Shown here in pieces: positions 53,812 to 63,419 of a stretch of 64,000 nt of DNA (the first letter of the stretch is position 1; each line of letters begins with the position of its first letter). Where the stretch lies: contig NZ_WJIB01000006.1 of NCBI RefSeq assembly GCF_019400745.1, forward strand, positions 186,001-250,000, read 5' to 3'. The stretch comes from Cohnella sp. CFH 77786 (GTDB taxonomy: Bacteria > Bacillota > Bacilli > Paenibacillales > Paenibacillaceae). The translations under genes and the position numbers were made by a program. The notes below the pieces were generated by a model, which was not told the origin of the DNA, did no database searches, and was given only the letters and a program-made list of their open reading frames with translations.

Positions 53812-55165
53812 TCGTTTCTTCCTCCCCTTGAATCCCCCAAACTTGACAATCCAGCCGTCCGTCCGCAAGCCGGACCCGGACGAGATCGCCGGGCTGCACG
53901 TCCCCTATGGAACGGATCAATCGTTTCTGCCGCTCGTCATACACCAGGCTGTAGCCCCGCCCCATCACCTTCAAGGGACTCAGCGCGTCCAACTGACGAA
54001 TGAGGGAAGCGTACCGGCTCTGCGAATCGCGGAGCGTCCCCGCCATCGCCAGCTCCATGGAACGCCGCGCGGCCGTCAGCCGCTTGCGGGCGAATCCGGC
54101 CTGCTCCGTCGGGCTTGATGCCGCGAGCCTGCCGCTTAGCCGTGCGAGCCGTTCCTGGGCTCGTCCGGTCTGGGCCTGGGCGCGGTAGACCAACCGGTCG
54201 CGGAGCCGGTCGAGCCGTTCCGCCTGCGCGAGCAGCGTACGGCGCGGCTGGGTGAAATACGGCGAACGGGCGGCATGCTGCCAACGTTCCCTCACTTTGC
54301 CGGCAAGCAGCCGCAGCGATTTCCCCATGCGCTGCTGCAGGTGAAACAGATGCTGGCGCAGCTCCCCCGCATGGGGCACCGCCAGCTCGGCGGCAGCGGT
54401 CGGCGTCGCCGCCCTCAAATCGGCGACGAAGTCGGCGATCGTGAAATCCGTTTCGTGCCCGACCGCCGAGATGATCGGAATCAAGGATGCCCGGATCGCG
54501 CGCGCGACCGCCTCCTCGTTGAATGCCCACAGCTCCTCCAGGGAACCGCCGCCTCTGCCGACGATCATGACGTCGACCTCCGCGAGCCGGTTCATCGTTT
54601 CGATCGCCTTGACGATCGAAGGAGCGGCCGACGTCCCTTGCACCGATACCGGATGCAGGAGGACGGGAACCGAAGGATGCCGCCGCTGGAGCGTGATCAG
54701 AATGTCCCGGACGGCGGCGCCTGTCGGAGACGTGATCACGCCGATCGCTTTCGGAAACCTGGGGATCGGACGTTTCAGCGCTTCGGAGAACAGACCCTCG
54801 GATTCGAGCTTCTTCTTCAGTTGTTCGAATGCGAGGTACAAGCTTCCGATCCCGTCCGGTTGCATCGCCGTCGCATAGAATTGATAGGCGCCGTCCCGTT
54901 CGTAAACGGAAACGCCTCCCCGCGCCAGCACCTTCATGCCGTCCTTCGGGGCAAACGGGAGCCGTTGGTTGTAGGAGGCGAACATGATGCATTTGAGGCG
55001 GCCGCTCTCATCCTTCAGCGTGAAATACATGTGTCCGCTGGAATGGCGCGTGAAATTCGATATTTCGCCTTTCAGCCAGATGTCCTGAAGTCCCGGATCG
55101 CCTTCCAGCCTCATCTTGATATACCGGTTGACGTCCCGGATGCTGAGGACCTTCGCCTGCTCCAC
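53804..55165 (-). CDS. xseA: Exodeoxyribonuclease VII large subunit
   Basis: A 453-residue catalytic subunit. The N-terminal OB-fold reads [27 protein letters not shown]. The nuclease domain has [15 protein letters not shown], the [15 protein letters not shown] motif and [29 protein letters not shown] long coiled coil follows, then [10 protein letters not shown]. The GTG at 55165 is chosen for its GGAGGTGAGG; the frame open to 55546 is antisense overlap with folD. Confidence 0.94.
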   Translation of the reverse strand: MEQAKVLSIRDVNRYIKMRLEGDPGLQDIWLKGEISNFTRHSSGHMYFTLKDESGRLKCIMFASYNQRLPFAPKDGMKVLARGGVSVYERDGAYQFYATAMQPDGIGSLYLAFEQLKKKLESEGLFSEALKRPIPRFPKAIGVITSPTGAAVRDILITLQRRHPSVPVLLHPVSVQGTSAAPSIVKAIETMNRLAEVDVMIVGRGGGSLEELWAFNEEAVARAIRASLIPIISAVGHETDFTIADFVADLRAATPTAAAELAVPHAGELRQHLFHLQQRMGKSLRLLAGKVRERWQHAARSPYFTQPRRTLLAQAERLDRLRDRLVYRAQAQTGRAQERLARLSGRLAASSPTEQAGFARKRLTAARRSMELAMAGTLRDSQSRYASLIRQLDALSPLKVMGRGYSLVYDERQKRLIRSIGDVQPGDLVRVRLADGRLDCQVWGIQGEEETNG

Positions 55166-55248
55166 GCCCTCACCTCCGCTATGCCTCATGTTTATTGCCG
55201 ATTTTCCGATCGTCTCGTCGTGCCGACCGGTCTTTTTCCGCCGGCCAT

Positions 55249-56106
55249 TCAGCCGATCCCGTTCGCGCGTTTGCACGCCTTCAGCGTGTTGGCCATCAGC
55301 ATTGTGATCGTCATCGGCCCGACTCCGCCGGGCACCGGCGTAATCCAGCCCGCCTTCGGCGCCACGTCGTCGTAATCGACGTCTCCGGCGAGTTTGCCGT
55401 TCTCCAGCCGGTTCATGCCCACGTCGATCACGACCGCGCCCGGTTTCACCCAGTCGGCCTTCACCATCTTGGCGACGCCGACCGCGACGACCAGAATGTC
55501 TGCTTGCCGCGCGATTTCCGGCAAGTCGGGCGTGCGGGAATGGCACATCGTCACCGTCGCGTTCTCCCGGAGCAGCAGCATCGACACCGGTTTGCCCACG
55601 ATGTTGCTTCGGCCGATCACGACGGCATGTTTGCCCGCCGGGGAATGGCCGGACCGCTTGAGCAGCTCGATCACGCCGGACGGCGTGCAGGGGAGCAGCG
55701 CGTCATCGCCGATCATCAAATTCCCGACGCTGACGGGATGGAATCCGTCGACGTCCTTCCGCACCGAAATCGCATCGATCACCGGTTTCTCCGCCAGATG
55801 CTTCGGAAGCGGAAGCTGGACGAGAATCCCGTGAATGGCGGGATCCGCATTGCAGCGTTCGACCATGCCGAGCAGACCGGCTTGGGTCGTCTCGGCCGGC
55901 ATCCGGATGACTTCCGAGTGGTAGCCCAGCTCTTCGCAGGCTTTGGCCTTGTTCCGGACATAGACTTGCGAGGCCGCGTCATCTCCTACCAGAATGACCG
56001 CAAGACCAGGCCTGATGCCCTTCTCCGCGAGCTCCCGGACCTCGCTGCGGATTTCTTCGCGGATCGATTCCGAGATCTGTTTGCCGTTAATGATTTGCGC
56101 GCTCAT
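55249..56106 (-). CDS. folD: Methylenetetrahydrofolate dehydrogenase / cyclohydrolase
   Basis: A 285-residue bifunctional enzyme interconverting methylene-, methenyl- and formyl-tetrahydrofolate. It has [14 protein letters not shown] (catalytic lysine in VRNK), [20 protein letters not shown], and the NADP fold [12 protein letters not shown], ending near [11 protein letters not shown]. The start overlaps the nusB stop by ATGA. It also uses the one-carbon unit produced by the glycine cleavage system. Confidence 0.95.
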   Translation of the reverse strand: MSAQIINGKQISESIREEIRSEVRELAEKGIRPGLAVILVGDDAASQVYVRNKAKACEELGYHSEVIRMPAETTQAGLLGMVERCNADPAIHGILVQLPLPKHLAEKPVIDAISVRKDVDGFHPVSVGNLMIGDDALLPCTPSGVIELLKRSGHSPAGKHAVVIGRSNIVGKPVSMLLLRENATVTMCHSRTPDLPEIARQADILVVAVGVAKMVKADWVKPGAVVIDVGMNRLENGKLAGDVDYDDVAPKAGWITPVPGGVGPMTITMLMANTLKACKRANGIG

Positions 56107-56558
56107 TCGGCTTCCCCTTCCCCCGATCGTTTCTCTTTCTCCCGGATCATCCGGCCGAGCACCCCGTTGACGAACTTGCCGGACTCTTCCAACCCGAAAT
56201 GCTTCGCCAGCTCGATCGCTTCATTCACGGCAACTTTCGGAGGCAAGTCCCGGTAATCCAATTCGTAGGCGGCGAGCCGAAGGATCTGCCGGTCGACGCG
56301 CGACAGACGGTCCACCTGCCACCCCGTCAAATACGAGGCCAACCGGCGGTCCAGTTCTTCCTTGCGCGAGGATACTCCTTCCACCAGCTCCCGCGTGAAC
56401 GCGTCGACGGCCGCGAGTTCTCCTACATCGGCGCCGATTTCATTCTCTTGTCGAGCTTCTTCCATCACCATATTCACGGCTTCGTCGCCCGAAACCCCGT
56501 TCATTTCCATTTGGTATAAGCTCGAGACCGCGATTTCCCTTGCCAATCTACGTTTCAT
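56103..56558 (-). CDS. nusB: Transcription antitermination factor NusB
   Basis: A 151-residue all-helical protein that with NusE binds boxA of rRNA leaders. It begins [21 protein letters not shown] and contains [13 protein letters not shown] and [17 protein letters not shown], all typical. First gene of a run through folD to ispA. Confidence 0.95.
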   Translation of the reverse strand: MKRRLAREIAVSSLYQMEMNGVSGDEAVNMVMEEARQENEIGADVGELAAVDAFTRELVEGVSSRKEELDRRLASYLTGWQVDRLSRVDRQILRLAAYELDYRDLPPKVAVNEAIELAKHFGLEESGKFVNGVLGRMIREKEKRSGEGEAE

Positions 56559-56715
56559 GCGTCCTCCGTTCGGCCCTGTGCGACATGCCTTCCATTATCC
56601 TAGTATGGGAATGCTTGAAAACAAAAAAACCTATGACCCGTTCTTCCGCTTAGGATCGCGGAAGCCGCCGCAGCGGATTCCGCCCTCCCCGAAGCCAGAA
56701 CGCTTCACAGGGCTT

Positions 56716-56946
56716 TCAGCGGGACCAGGGCCAACGGTCCGTCACCCAGTCCGTCAAGCGGTCCCAAGGCAGAAGCGGCCCCCGGTTCTCGTCCTTCTGC
56801 TTGCCGACCCAGAAGCCGATGCCGACCAGCAATGCGATAAACAGCATATCCCAGAAACCGCTGAACAAATAGACGAAACCGAAAAACAATCCCGCCGCGA
56901 CGCCGCACGCACGCCCGCCATAGGTGTCCCACCACGGTTTCCACAT
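56716..56946 (-). CDS. DUF2273 small membrane protein
   Basis: A 76-residue protein with two hydrophobic helices (about 15-30 and 33-48) separated by a short loop, the form of DUF2273. The family regularly lies between amaP and asp23-type genes, as here, and is thought to be part of the envelope-stress membrane complex. It starts 12 bases after the amaP stop. Confidence 0.85.
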   Translation of the reverse strand: MWKPWWDTYGGRACGVAAGLFFGFVYLFSGFWDMLFIALLVGIGFWVGKQKDENRGPLLPWDRLTDWVTDRWPWSR

Positions 56947-56958
56947 GGCCGGTCCCTC

Positions 56959-57522
56959 CTATTCCACGCGGCTCTTGAAGGTTGCCTGCGCCCCCAGCAC
57001 GTTGGCAATAAATACGGATACTTCGGCAACCGGAATGCCCGTCGCTTCTTCGATTTGCAGGGACACCGTACGCTGCATCTCCTCGGACAACGCCGGTATT
57101 GAACCTTCCCCGTCCACGAACGCCCGGATCAAAATGGTAAGTCCCGATTCGGTCACGCGGACGCGTGCCTTCAGATCCTTCACGCCGCGCGTGCGAGAAG
57201 CCGCTTTCAAGGCAAGATTCTCAACCGTCTCCACGGAAATGCGGATATCGCCGTGCTCCGTCCGCTGATTGATAGACGGAGTGGAAGCGCCTCCGCGCCG
57301 CACGGAAACGATGAAAAACCGCAGGCTGACCAGCAGGATGACGATGGCTGCTCCGATGACCGCTCCTTGGATGGATCGATTTCCGCCCGAGAACTCGGTT
57401 ACGAAATCATGCAAGAAAGAAGCCGAGAATCCTCCGCTTGCCGCGACGATCGCGATGACCGAGGCGGCCCCGATCGCAATGCTGTATAAAAATAGCAGCA
57501 GCCTGTCCAACATTCTGATCAA
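56959..57522 (-). CDS. amaP: Alkaline-shock response membrane anchor protein AmaP
   Basis: A 187-residue protein with two N-terminal transmembrane helices (about 5-30 and 50-72) and a cytosolic Asp23-like domain. In Staphylococcus AmaP anchors Asp23 at the membrane. The TTG start at 57522 follows GGGGGGA; an ATG three codons later is possible. Together with DUF2273 and the Asp23 gene upstream it forms an envelope-stress group. Confidence 0.87.
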   Translation of the reverse strand: MIRMLDRLLLFLYSIAIGAASVIAIVAASGGFSASFLHDFVTEFSGGNRSIQGAVIGAAIVILLVSLRFFIVSVRRGGASTPSINQRTEHGDIRISVETVENLALKAASRTRGVKDLKARVRVTESGLTILIRAFVDGEGSIPALSEEMQRTVSLQIEEATGIPVAEVSVFIANVLGAQATFKSRVE

Positions 57523-57678
57523 CTGAGCGTCCCCCCTACTAAACCCCAAAAAGTGAAGATATGCTTAGAAGCTTATTCCGGTTACTTCTGGGGGAGCCCC
57601 CTGAAACCCAGAGAGGGTATTCCCGAATACTTTTTCTGCGATTCCGAACTTAGCTCCCCGAATCCCAATTACAAACTG

Positions 57679-57731
57679 CCGAAAGTCCTCTGCGGAGAAT
57701 TCGCCAGGAATTCCCCGCGGGAGGACTTCGG
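57679..57731 (-). terminator. Long inverted repeat after the asp23-like gene
   Basis: CCGAA-GTCCTC at the left pairs with GAGGAC-TTCGG at the right, with GAATTC and GGAATTC inside, giving an imperfect stem of about 20 pairs. It starts 49 bases after the asp23-like stop. On the minus strand the flank has only a short T run (TTTCGG), so it may slow or process the transcript rather than end it. Confidence 0.5.
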
Positions 57732-57779
57732 TAACCGGCCCGTTCGAGGCCTTGCGCGCGAGCTCGGGAGCCGGCGGCG

Positions 57780-58187
57780 TTATCGGACTCTAATGTTCGT
57801 TTCCTCTTCATCGGGCCTCTCGGCCGTCTTGAAATGCACGTCGTGGACATGCACGTTCACTTCGACCACGTTCAGCCCTGTCATCATTTCGATCGACCGT
57901 TTGACGTTGCGCTGGATCTCCGCCGAAATCTCGGGAATGCGCCGTCCATACTGCACGATGATTGAAACATCGACGGCCGCTTCCCGCTGCCCGACCTCTA
58001 CCTTCACGCCCTTGGACAAATTCTTGCGGCCGAGCAGTTCCCCGATCCCCGAGGAAATTCCGCCGCTCATGCCCGCAACGCCTTCCACCTCCACCGTCGC
58101 GAGACCGGCGATCACTTCGATGACTTCCGGCGCGATTTCGATGGTGCCCAAGACCGTTCTTTCGTAATCGGGGGCTATCGTTTCCAA
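57780..58187 (-). CDS. Asp23/Gls24-family envelope stress protein (YqhY-like)
   Basis: A 135-residue soluble protein with GTIEIAPEVIEVIAGLAT at the N-terminus and DVSIIVQYGRRIPEISAEIQ in the middle, both diagnostic for Asp23 (DUF322). In Bacillus yqhY follows accC and its loss disturbs acetyl-CoA carboxylase control. The same position here (106 bases after accC) supports a link to fatty-acid synthesis. The TTG start follows GGAGGTGGAG. Confidence 0.92.
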   Translation of the reverse strand: METIAPDYERTVLGTIEIAPEVIEVIAGLATVEVEGVAGMSGGISSGIGELLGRKNLSKGVKVEVGQREAAVDVSIIVQYGRRIPEISAEIQRNVKRSIEMMTGLNVVEVNVHVHDVHFKTAERPDEEETNIRVR

Positions 58188-58293
58188 GCGTTACTCCACC
58201 TCCATCCGTCCGAGACTCTCAGGTGCGGGCCTTATGCCCTCGTTATTATTACTATAGCATTACCGGATAATTATGACAAACGCTTGGCCGCGG

Positions 58294-59667
58294 TCAAGCC
58301 TGTTCGTCCTGCTCCGGCGAGGCGTTCAGGTCGTGCTCTTCCAGGAACTTGATATCGAACGTCCCCTTCGCGAAAACGGGATGCTCCAGCAGCTTCTGGT
58401 GGAACGGAATCGTCGTTTTGACGCCTTCGATCATGAATTCTCCCAGCGCGCGGCGCGCTCTCGCGATCGCTTCGTCCCGCGTCGGCCCCCACACGATCAG
58501 CTTGGCGATCATGGAGTCGTAATGCGGCGAGATCAGATAATTCGGGTAAGCCGCGCTGTCCACCCGCACGCCCGGTCCACCCGGCGGCAAGTAGAAGCCG
58601 ATGCGTCCCGGAGACGGCATGAAATTGCGGTCGGGATCCTCTGCGTTGACGCGGCATTCGATCGCCCAACCGTCGAAACGGACATCCTCTTGCGTAAAAG
58701 AAAGCGGCTCCCCTTCGGCGATGGCGACCATTTCCTTGATCAGATCGATGCCCGTGATCATTTCGGTCACCGGGTGTTCGACCTGGATCCGCGTGTTCAT
58801 TTCCATGAAATAGAACTGGCCGTCGGCGCCGAGCAGGAACTCGATCGTCCCCGCCCCGGAGTAATCGACGGCGCGGGCGGCGCGCACCGCCGCCTGCCCC
58901 ATCCGCTCGCGAAGTGCGGGCGTCATGACCGGGCATGGGGCTTCCTCGACCAGCTTCTGCCGGCGGCGCTGAACCGAGCAGTCGCGTTCGCCCAAATGGC
59001 AGACGTTGCCGTGTTTGTCGGCGATGATCTGGATTTCCACGTGCTTCATGCCGGTCAAGTATTTCTCCAGGTACACGCCCGGGTTGCCGAACGCCTTCTG
59101 GGCTTCCTGCTGGGCGGTCGTGATTTCCCGGATGAGCATCTCCTCGTCGTCCGCCAGCCGGATGCCGCGTCCGCCGCCGCCTGCCGTCGCTTTGATGATG
59201 ACCGGATAGCCGATTCGGCGCGCGACGCGGACGGCTTCGTCGATATCCTCCACGAGCCCGTCGGAACCGGGGATGACCGGCACGTCGGCTTCTTTCATCG
59301 TCTGCTTGGCCACCGACTTGTCGCCCATCCGGCTGATCGCGCTCGCGGAAGGACCGATGAACGTAATATTGCACGTTTCGCATATTTCGGCGAAATCGGC
59401 GTTTTCGGAAAGGAACCCGTAACCCGGGTGGATGGCGTCGCATTCGGTCAGGGTGGCGACGCTCATGATGTTGGTCAAGTTCAAATAGCTGTCTTTGGAC
59501 GCGGTCGGTCCGATGCAATAGGCTTCGTCGGCCAGCCGGACGTGCAGGGATTCGCGGTCGGCTTCCGAATAGACGGCCACGGTCGCGATTCCCAGCTCGC
59601 GGCAGGCGCGGATGATGCGAACGGCGATCTCGCCGCGGTTGGCCACCAATACTTTATGAAATTTCAA
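58294..59667 (-). CDS. accC: Acetyl-CoA carboxylase, biotin carboxylase subunit
   Basis: ATP-dependent carboxylation of biotin on AccB. The 457-residue ATP-grasp protein shows [22 protein letters not shown], the glycine-rich ATP loop [13 protein letters not shown], the [18 protein letters not shown] motif, and [14 protein letters not shown] with the metal ligands. The TTG start follows AGGAGG. Second gene after accB, 34 bases away. Confidence 0.96.
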   Translation of the reverse strand: MKFHKVLVANRGEIAVRIIRACRELGIATVAVYSEADRESLHVRLADEAYCIGPTASKDSYLNLTNIMSVATLTECDAIHPGYGFLSENADFAEICETCNITFIGPSASAISRMGDKSVAKQTMKEADVPVIPGSDGLVEDIDEAVRVARRIGYPVIIKATAGGGGRGIRLADDEEMLIREITTAQQEAQKAFGNPGVYLEKYLTGMKHVEIQIIADKHGNVCHLGERDCSVQRRRQKLVEEAPCPVMTPALRERMGQAAVRAARAVDYSGAGTIEFLLGADGQFYFMEMNTRIQVEHPVTEMITGIDLIKEMVAIAEGEPLSFTQEDVRFDGWAIECRVNAEDPDRNFMPSPGRIGFYLPPGGPGVRVDSAAYPNYLISPHYDSMIAKLIVWGPTRDEAIARARRALGEFMIEGVKTTIPFHQKLLEHPVFAKGTFDIKFLEEHDLNASPEQDEQA

Positions 59668-59701
59668 AGGGTAAATCCTCCTTTATCCTGGGCGACCGCG
59701 G

Positions 59702-60187
59702 TTATTCCGCTTTGACGAGGAACAGCGGTTGGCCGAATTCGACCAATTGGCCGTTCTCGACCAGGATTTCGACGATTTGGCCTTTGACCTCCGCTTCGAG
59801 CGGATTCATCAGCTTCATCGCCTCCAAAATGCAGACGACGGTTTTCTCGCCCACGCGGTCGCCGACGTTCACGAACGGCGCGGCATCCGGGGAAGGCGAG
59901 CGATAGAAGGTGCCGACCATCGGGGAGGTAATGCGGTGCAGGCCTGCCGTATCGGCTGCGGGCGCTGCGGATTCGGGCTGCGGCGCGGCAGCGGGAGCCG
60001 CAGGAGCCGGAACTGGAGCCGCGGGGACGTATGTATGGGCGATCGGCGCGGTCTGCACGTTCACCACTTCCGTACGGCCCGGCTTGCGGATCGCGAGGCG
60101 CATGCCTTCGTTTTCGATTTCCACTTCGTGCACGGTCGTTTGGTCCACCAATTTGATCAATTCTTTGATTTCGCTGAGCTTGAACAT
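59702..60187 (-). CDS. accB: Acetyl-CoA carboxylase, biotin carboxyl carrier protein
   Basis: A 161-residue carrier with an N-terminal helical region ([24 protein letters not shown]), an Ala/Pro-rich linker and the biotinyl domain with Lys125 in LEAMKLMNP. The start at 60187 follows AAGGAGTGG; the longer frame to 60241 has no ribosome site. First gene of accBC, the committed step of fatty-acid synthesis. Confidence 0.95.
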   Translation of the reverse strand: MFKLSEIKELIKLVDQTTVHEVEIENEGMRLAIRKPGRTEVVNVQTAPIAHTYVPAAPVPAPAAPAAAPQPESAAPAADTAGLHRITSPMVGTFYRSPSPDAAPFVNVGDRVGEKTVVCILEAMKLMNPLEAEVKGQIVEILVENGQLVEFGQPLFLVKAE

Positions 60188-60267
60188 CAGGTCCACTCCT
60201 TGGTTTCGGGGTCGGGCAAATGAAGAGACCGCATCGATCACGGCTCGTACGATCCCATAACGGAACC

Positions 60268-60273
60268 ATTATA
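60268..60273 (-). promoter_or_regulatory. Extended -10 of the accBC promoter
   Basis: TGGTATAAT on the minus strand, about 80 bases before the accB start; the best -35 match (TTTCCA) is weak. Confidence 0.55.
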
Positions 60274-60324
60274 CCACAATCGCCTGAAATGGAAAGGTCG
60301 GGAAACGGAACGGCCGCATGAACA

Positions 60325-60357
60325 AAGGCGCGCTCCGCCTAAGCGTAAGCGCGCCTT
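60325..60357 (-). terminator. Terminator of the BI-1 gene
   Basis: AAGGCGCGCT pairs with AGCGCGCCTT; on the minus strand TGTTC follows. It lies 26 bases after the BI-1 stop and upstream of the accB promoter. Confidence 0.75.
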
Positions 60358-60382
60358 CCCCGCAGGATTCCGTAAGGCGGAA

Positions 60383-61123
60383 TCAATCTCGGCTGCGCAA
60401 TTTGGCGAGCAGCCGGAGCATTTCGATATAGAGCCATACGAGCGTAACGAGCAACCCGAACGCCCCGTACCATTCCATGTACTTGGGCGCCCCTTGCTGA
60501 ACCCCGGATTCGATGAAATCGAAATCCAGCACGAGGTTCAGCGCCGCAACCGCGACGATAATGAGCGAAATGCCGATTCCGATCAAGCCGTTGTCGTGCA
60601 AATACGGCACATTCATCCCGAAGAACGACAGCACGAAGTTGATCAGGTAGACGATCGCGATGCCGGCCGTGGCCGCGACGACGCCTAGCTTGAAGTTCTC
60701 CGTCGCGCGGATCAGCCTCGATTTATAGGCGAGCAGCAGTCCCAGGAACACGGCAATCGTCAGCATAGCCGCCTGCAGCGTGATCCCGTCGAATTTCGCT
60801 TCATAGTTAGCGGACAAAGCTCCGAGAAACAGCCCCTCGAGCGCCGCATATACCGGTACGAGCACGCGCGAGGCAGATGGCTTGAAGCTGATGATCAGGG
60901 AAAGGATCAACCCGCCGATCGCGCCGCCGATCGCGTAAGGGATGACGTTCTCCCCGCGGAAATACATGGCCCACGTGCAGAAAGCCGCGCCGAGCAGAAT
61001 CGCCAGCGTGATGAACGACTTGTTCACCGTTCCTTCCAAAGTCATCGCATCCGGTCCGTAGTGCCCTTGCACTTGCTCGAACGTTTTGTCGTTTAATGTC
61101 GGATTGCCGCTGCGTCCGATCAC
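60383..61123 (-). CDS. Bax inhibitor-1 / YccA-family membrane protein
   Basis: A 246-residue protein with seven transmembrane helices and the family's C-terminal aspartates (LDFDFIESGVQQGAPKYMEWYGAFGLLVTLVWLYIEMLRLL). Bacillus YetJ, a member, is a pH-dependent calcium leak channel. The GTG start follows GAGGTGATC. It separates the spoIIIA and acc operons, which are adjacent in Bacillus, and has its own promoter and terminator. Confidence 0.9.
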   Translation of the reverse strand: MIGRSGNPTLNDKTFEQVQGHYGPDAMTLEGTVNKSFITLAILLGAAFCTWAMYFRGENVIPYAIGGAIGGLILSLIISFKPSASRVLVPVYAALEGLFLGALSANYEAKFDGITLQAAMLTIAVFLGLLLAYKSRLIRATENFKLGVVAATAGIAIVYLINFVLSFFGMNVPYLHDNGLIGIGISLIIVAVAALNLVLDFDFIESGVQQGAPKYMEWYGAFGLLVTLVWLYIEMLRLLAKLRSRD

Positions 61124-61155
61124 CCGATGATCACCTCATTCTGGAGTATGTCCTG

Positions 61156-61184
61156 ATTCTACCATACTGCGCAGAAAGTGACTA
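61156..61184 (-). promoter_or_regulatory. Promoter of the BI-1 gene
   Basis: TAGTCA (61184-61179) and TAGAAT (61161-61156) on the minus strand with a 17-base spacer and a TG extension before the -10; 33 bases before the GTG start. Confidence 0.65.
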
Positions 61185-61225
61185 GACAAGTAAAACGGCT
61201 GCATCGTCCTATTCTCGGAAGTCGA

Positions 61226-61260
61226 AACCTCCCGATGCCGGAATCGGCGGTCGGGAGGTT
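61226..61260 (-). terminator. Terminator of the spoIIIA operon
   Basis: AACCTCCCGA and TCGGGAGGTT form a perfect ten-base stem with a 15-base loop, followed on the minus strand by TCGACTT. It lies 17 bases after the spoIIIAH stop. Confidence 0.75.
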
Positions 61261-61277
61261 CGGCGGCCAGTTGCAGG

Positions 61278-62000
61278 TTATTTGACGTATTGAACGGTCA
61301 GGCGGCTGGGCGGAACTTTCAATTCCTGCGCGGCGAGGTCGATGATTTTCACCGCTTCCTTCTTCTCCAGCTTGGTGGCCTGCACCACGACTTTGAAGTT
61401 CATGTCCTCTTCGGTCACGACGGCGTTGTCGTAATCCTGCAGCAGCTTCTCTTCCAGGCTGGTCATGCGGCTGTCCGTCTCCTCCAGTCGCGCCTGTTCT
61501 TCCGCGGCCGAAGATGCCTCTTCCTGCGAATGATTCTTCGTATCGGCGATGATGGCGGTCAGCTTCTCGTTCTCCCGGTCGAAATTCTCTCTGCGGAGCC
61601 GCTGCAACTCGGTGAAGTACGCGTTGCCTTTGAGGTTCGTATAATCCTTCAGCACCGCTTCGTCTTCCGGGGAGACGCTCCCGCCGTCCGCCGATTGCTC
61701 CGTTTGCGCGCCGTCCGCCGCTTCCTTCTGGCCGCTGTCGGTGCTGCCCGCGGTACCGGCCGCGGATTCATCCTTGCTACCGGCCGCCGATGTGTCGGTC
61801 GGGCCGGCGGATGCCGGATCCTCCTCGGTAACCTGGATCCCGTTCGCGCTGCCGGCGCTGTCCTGCACTTCCGTCTGCTGCTTGGTGCCGCTGGCGTTCT
61901 GCGCCGGCGTCACGTCCTCCGTAAACAGGTAGTACGCGGACAAAATCACCATCAGACTGAGCATCGACACCAGCCAAATCGTTTGACGCTTGTTGTTCAT
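61278..62000 (-). CDS. spoIIIAH: Stage III sporulation protein AH
   Basis: Mother-cell half of the SpoIIIAH-SpoIIQ channel that joins mother cell and forespore. The 240-residue protein has an N-terminal transmembrane helix (about 8-26), a long low-complexity linker rich in Ala, Gly, Ser, Thr and Glu (about 30-110), and the YscJ/FliF-like ring-building domain (EKLLQDYDNAVVTEEDMNFKVVVQA and on). The linker is longer than in Bacillus. Last gene of the operon. Confidence 0.93.
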   Translation of the reverse strand: MNNKRQTIWLVSMLSLMVILSAYYLFTEDVTPAQNASGTKQQTEVQDSAGSANGIQVTEEDPASAGPTDTSAAGSKDESAAGTAGSTDSGQKEAADGAQTEQSADGGSVSPEDEAVLKDYTNLKGNAYFTELQRLRRENFDRENEKLTAIIADTKNHSQEEASSAAEEQARLEETDSRMTSLEEKLLQDYDNAVVTEEDMNFKVVVQATKLEKKEAVKIIDLAAQELKVPPSRLTVQYVK

Positions 62001-62026
62001 GTTTCCATCCTCCCTGTTGGTTTGAA

Positions 62027-62674
62027 TCAGGTTTTTCTCGGCACGACCGATATCCGGTGCGTCGGAACGTCCAGCCCCCGGGACACGGCTTCCTGAATGA
62101 TCTTGCGGACCGTGGCGTTCTCCGCTCCCTTGGCGACGACGACCACGCCGCGCACCCGCGGCTTCAGCTTCTTGACGACGATGGGCGCTTGCCCTCCCGA
62201 CACTTCGTACAGGACGACCTGGCCTTCCGAGGTGATGTCGGTAATGTGGCGGCTCGTTCCGTTCTTATCCGATTCGTTCGTCAGCTGCTGCGTTTTTTTC
62301 TCGTCCTGCTGAACGACCGTCTCCTCCGTCGATTCGACGGTGACGAGCACGTTCACGCTGCCGACGCCCACCATCGTTTCCAGCAGATCCTTGAGCCTGC
62401 CCTCCAGCTGCGATTCGATCTCGGAGAACGGATCGCCTTTGTCCCCGCCCCCCCGGAACGTCTCTTGGTCCAGAGGGGCGTCCTGGTCGCCCGGGGGCGT
62501 GATTTCCGACTGGTCCCGGGGATCCACGGGTTTCACTTGCAGGAGCGAGGAGGCCAGCAGCAGGGCGGCCCCGATAAGCCCGAGCAGGACGAGCCACCGG
62601 AACGTCTTGATTCTCCGGCCGCCGCCCGTTCCGCCGCCGATAAACGTCTCCAACCGCTCCAGCCACTTGGCCAT
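62027..62674 (-). CDS. spoIIIAG: Stage III sporulation protein AG
   Basis: A 215-residue ring-forming protein of the feeding-tube complex. One N-terminal transmembrane helix (about 26-46), then the domain with IESQLEGRLKDLLETMVGVGSVNVLVTVES and the beta-triangle insertion, ending PRVRGVVVVAKGAENATVRKIIQEAVSRGL, a segment diagnostic for SpoIIIAG. Confidence 0.95.
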   Translation of the reverse strand: MAKWLERLETFIGGGTGGGRRIKTFRWLVLLGLIGAALLLASSLLQVKPVDPRDQSEITPPGDQDAPLDQETFRGGGDKGDPFSEIESQLEGRLKDLLETMVGVGSVNVLVTVESTEETVVQQDEKKTQQLTNESDKNGTSRHITDITSEGQVVLYEVSGGQAPIVVKKLKPRVRGVVVVAKGAENATVRKIIQEAVSRGLDVPTHRISVVPRKT

Positions 62675-62678
62675 GCGC

Positions 62679-63383
62679 TCACCTCCTGTTATCCGCCGGT
62701 TCGGCTTCCACCACCTGCACCCGCTCTTCCGGAATTCCGTACCTCGCGGCGATCAGGCTCGCGACCCGCCCGCGGGTTTCCCGGTCCGGCTCCGCGGTAT
62801 CGGTCTCGTTGCGCCCTTCCGAACGGGATTCCTGCGGGCTCTCCACGATGACCGGGGCGACCGGCTCCACCTTCGCGACCGGCGCAGGTTCCGGCGAAGC
62901 CTGCGCATTCGCGTCCGCGCCGGCCGGCTGCTTCGTCAACGTGACGGTCACGTCCCGGACCTCGTACAGTCCGTTCGCCGACCGCTCCACTTGAACGAGG
63001 ACTTCTCCGACTTTGCGCCCTTCGCTCCGTTCCACGTCCGCGCGGATCGCTTCCTGAAGCCGTGCCGCCACCACGCCTGCCGCTTCCTCCTGCTGCCTCT
63101 CTCTCCATTTCCGTCCTTCGGCCTGGATCCGGTCAAGCTCGCCCGCGGAAGCCTGCGACGCCGATTCCGTCTGCACGAGTCCGTCGGCCAGCTTGCTTCC
63201 GAAATCGCTCCGGACCCATTGGAGCAGCGGGGTCGCGATCGTCAGCAGGACGAACAGTCCCGCCACCAGCCGGACGTACCGCTGCATCGTCCGGTTGGGG
63301 AGCAGCAGGTCGACGATCCCCGCGAGCAGCACGACGGCGACAATCTGCTTCAGCCAGCCCGACAATCCCTCCATCAGTCCCAC
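62679..63383 (-). CDS. spoIIIAF: Stage III sporulation protein AF
   Basis: A 234-residue membrane protein with two N-terminal helices (about 10-30 and 37-55) and a soluble C-terminal ring-building motif (IRADVERSEGRKVGEVLVQVERSANG). A long Pro/Ala/Glu-rich insertion lies at about 150-190 and the usual end reads ERVQVVEAEPADN. The GTG at 63383 or the ATG at 63374 could be the start. Confidence 0.92.
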   Translation of the reverse strand: MGLMEGLSGWLKQIVAVVLLAGIVDLLLPNRTMQRYVRLVAGLFVLLTIATPLLQWVRSDFGSKLADGLVQTESASQASAGELDRIQAEGRKWRERQQEEAAGVVAARLQEAIRADVERSEGRKVGEVLVQVERSANGLYEVRDVTVTLTKQPAGADANAQASPEPAPVAKVEPVAPVIVESPQESRSEGRNETDTAEPDRETRGRVASLIAARYGIPEERVQVVEAEPADNRR

Positions 63384-63419
63384 GTCCGCACTTCCTTTCC
63401 GGACCCGGCCCTTCTCCCG

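Noticed and set aside
55166..55546. Extended N-terminus of xseA
   Set aside because: The sequence before 55165 is antisense-like to folD and lacks protein motifs; the GTG at 55165 has a strong ribosome site.
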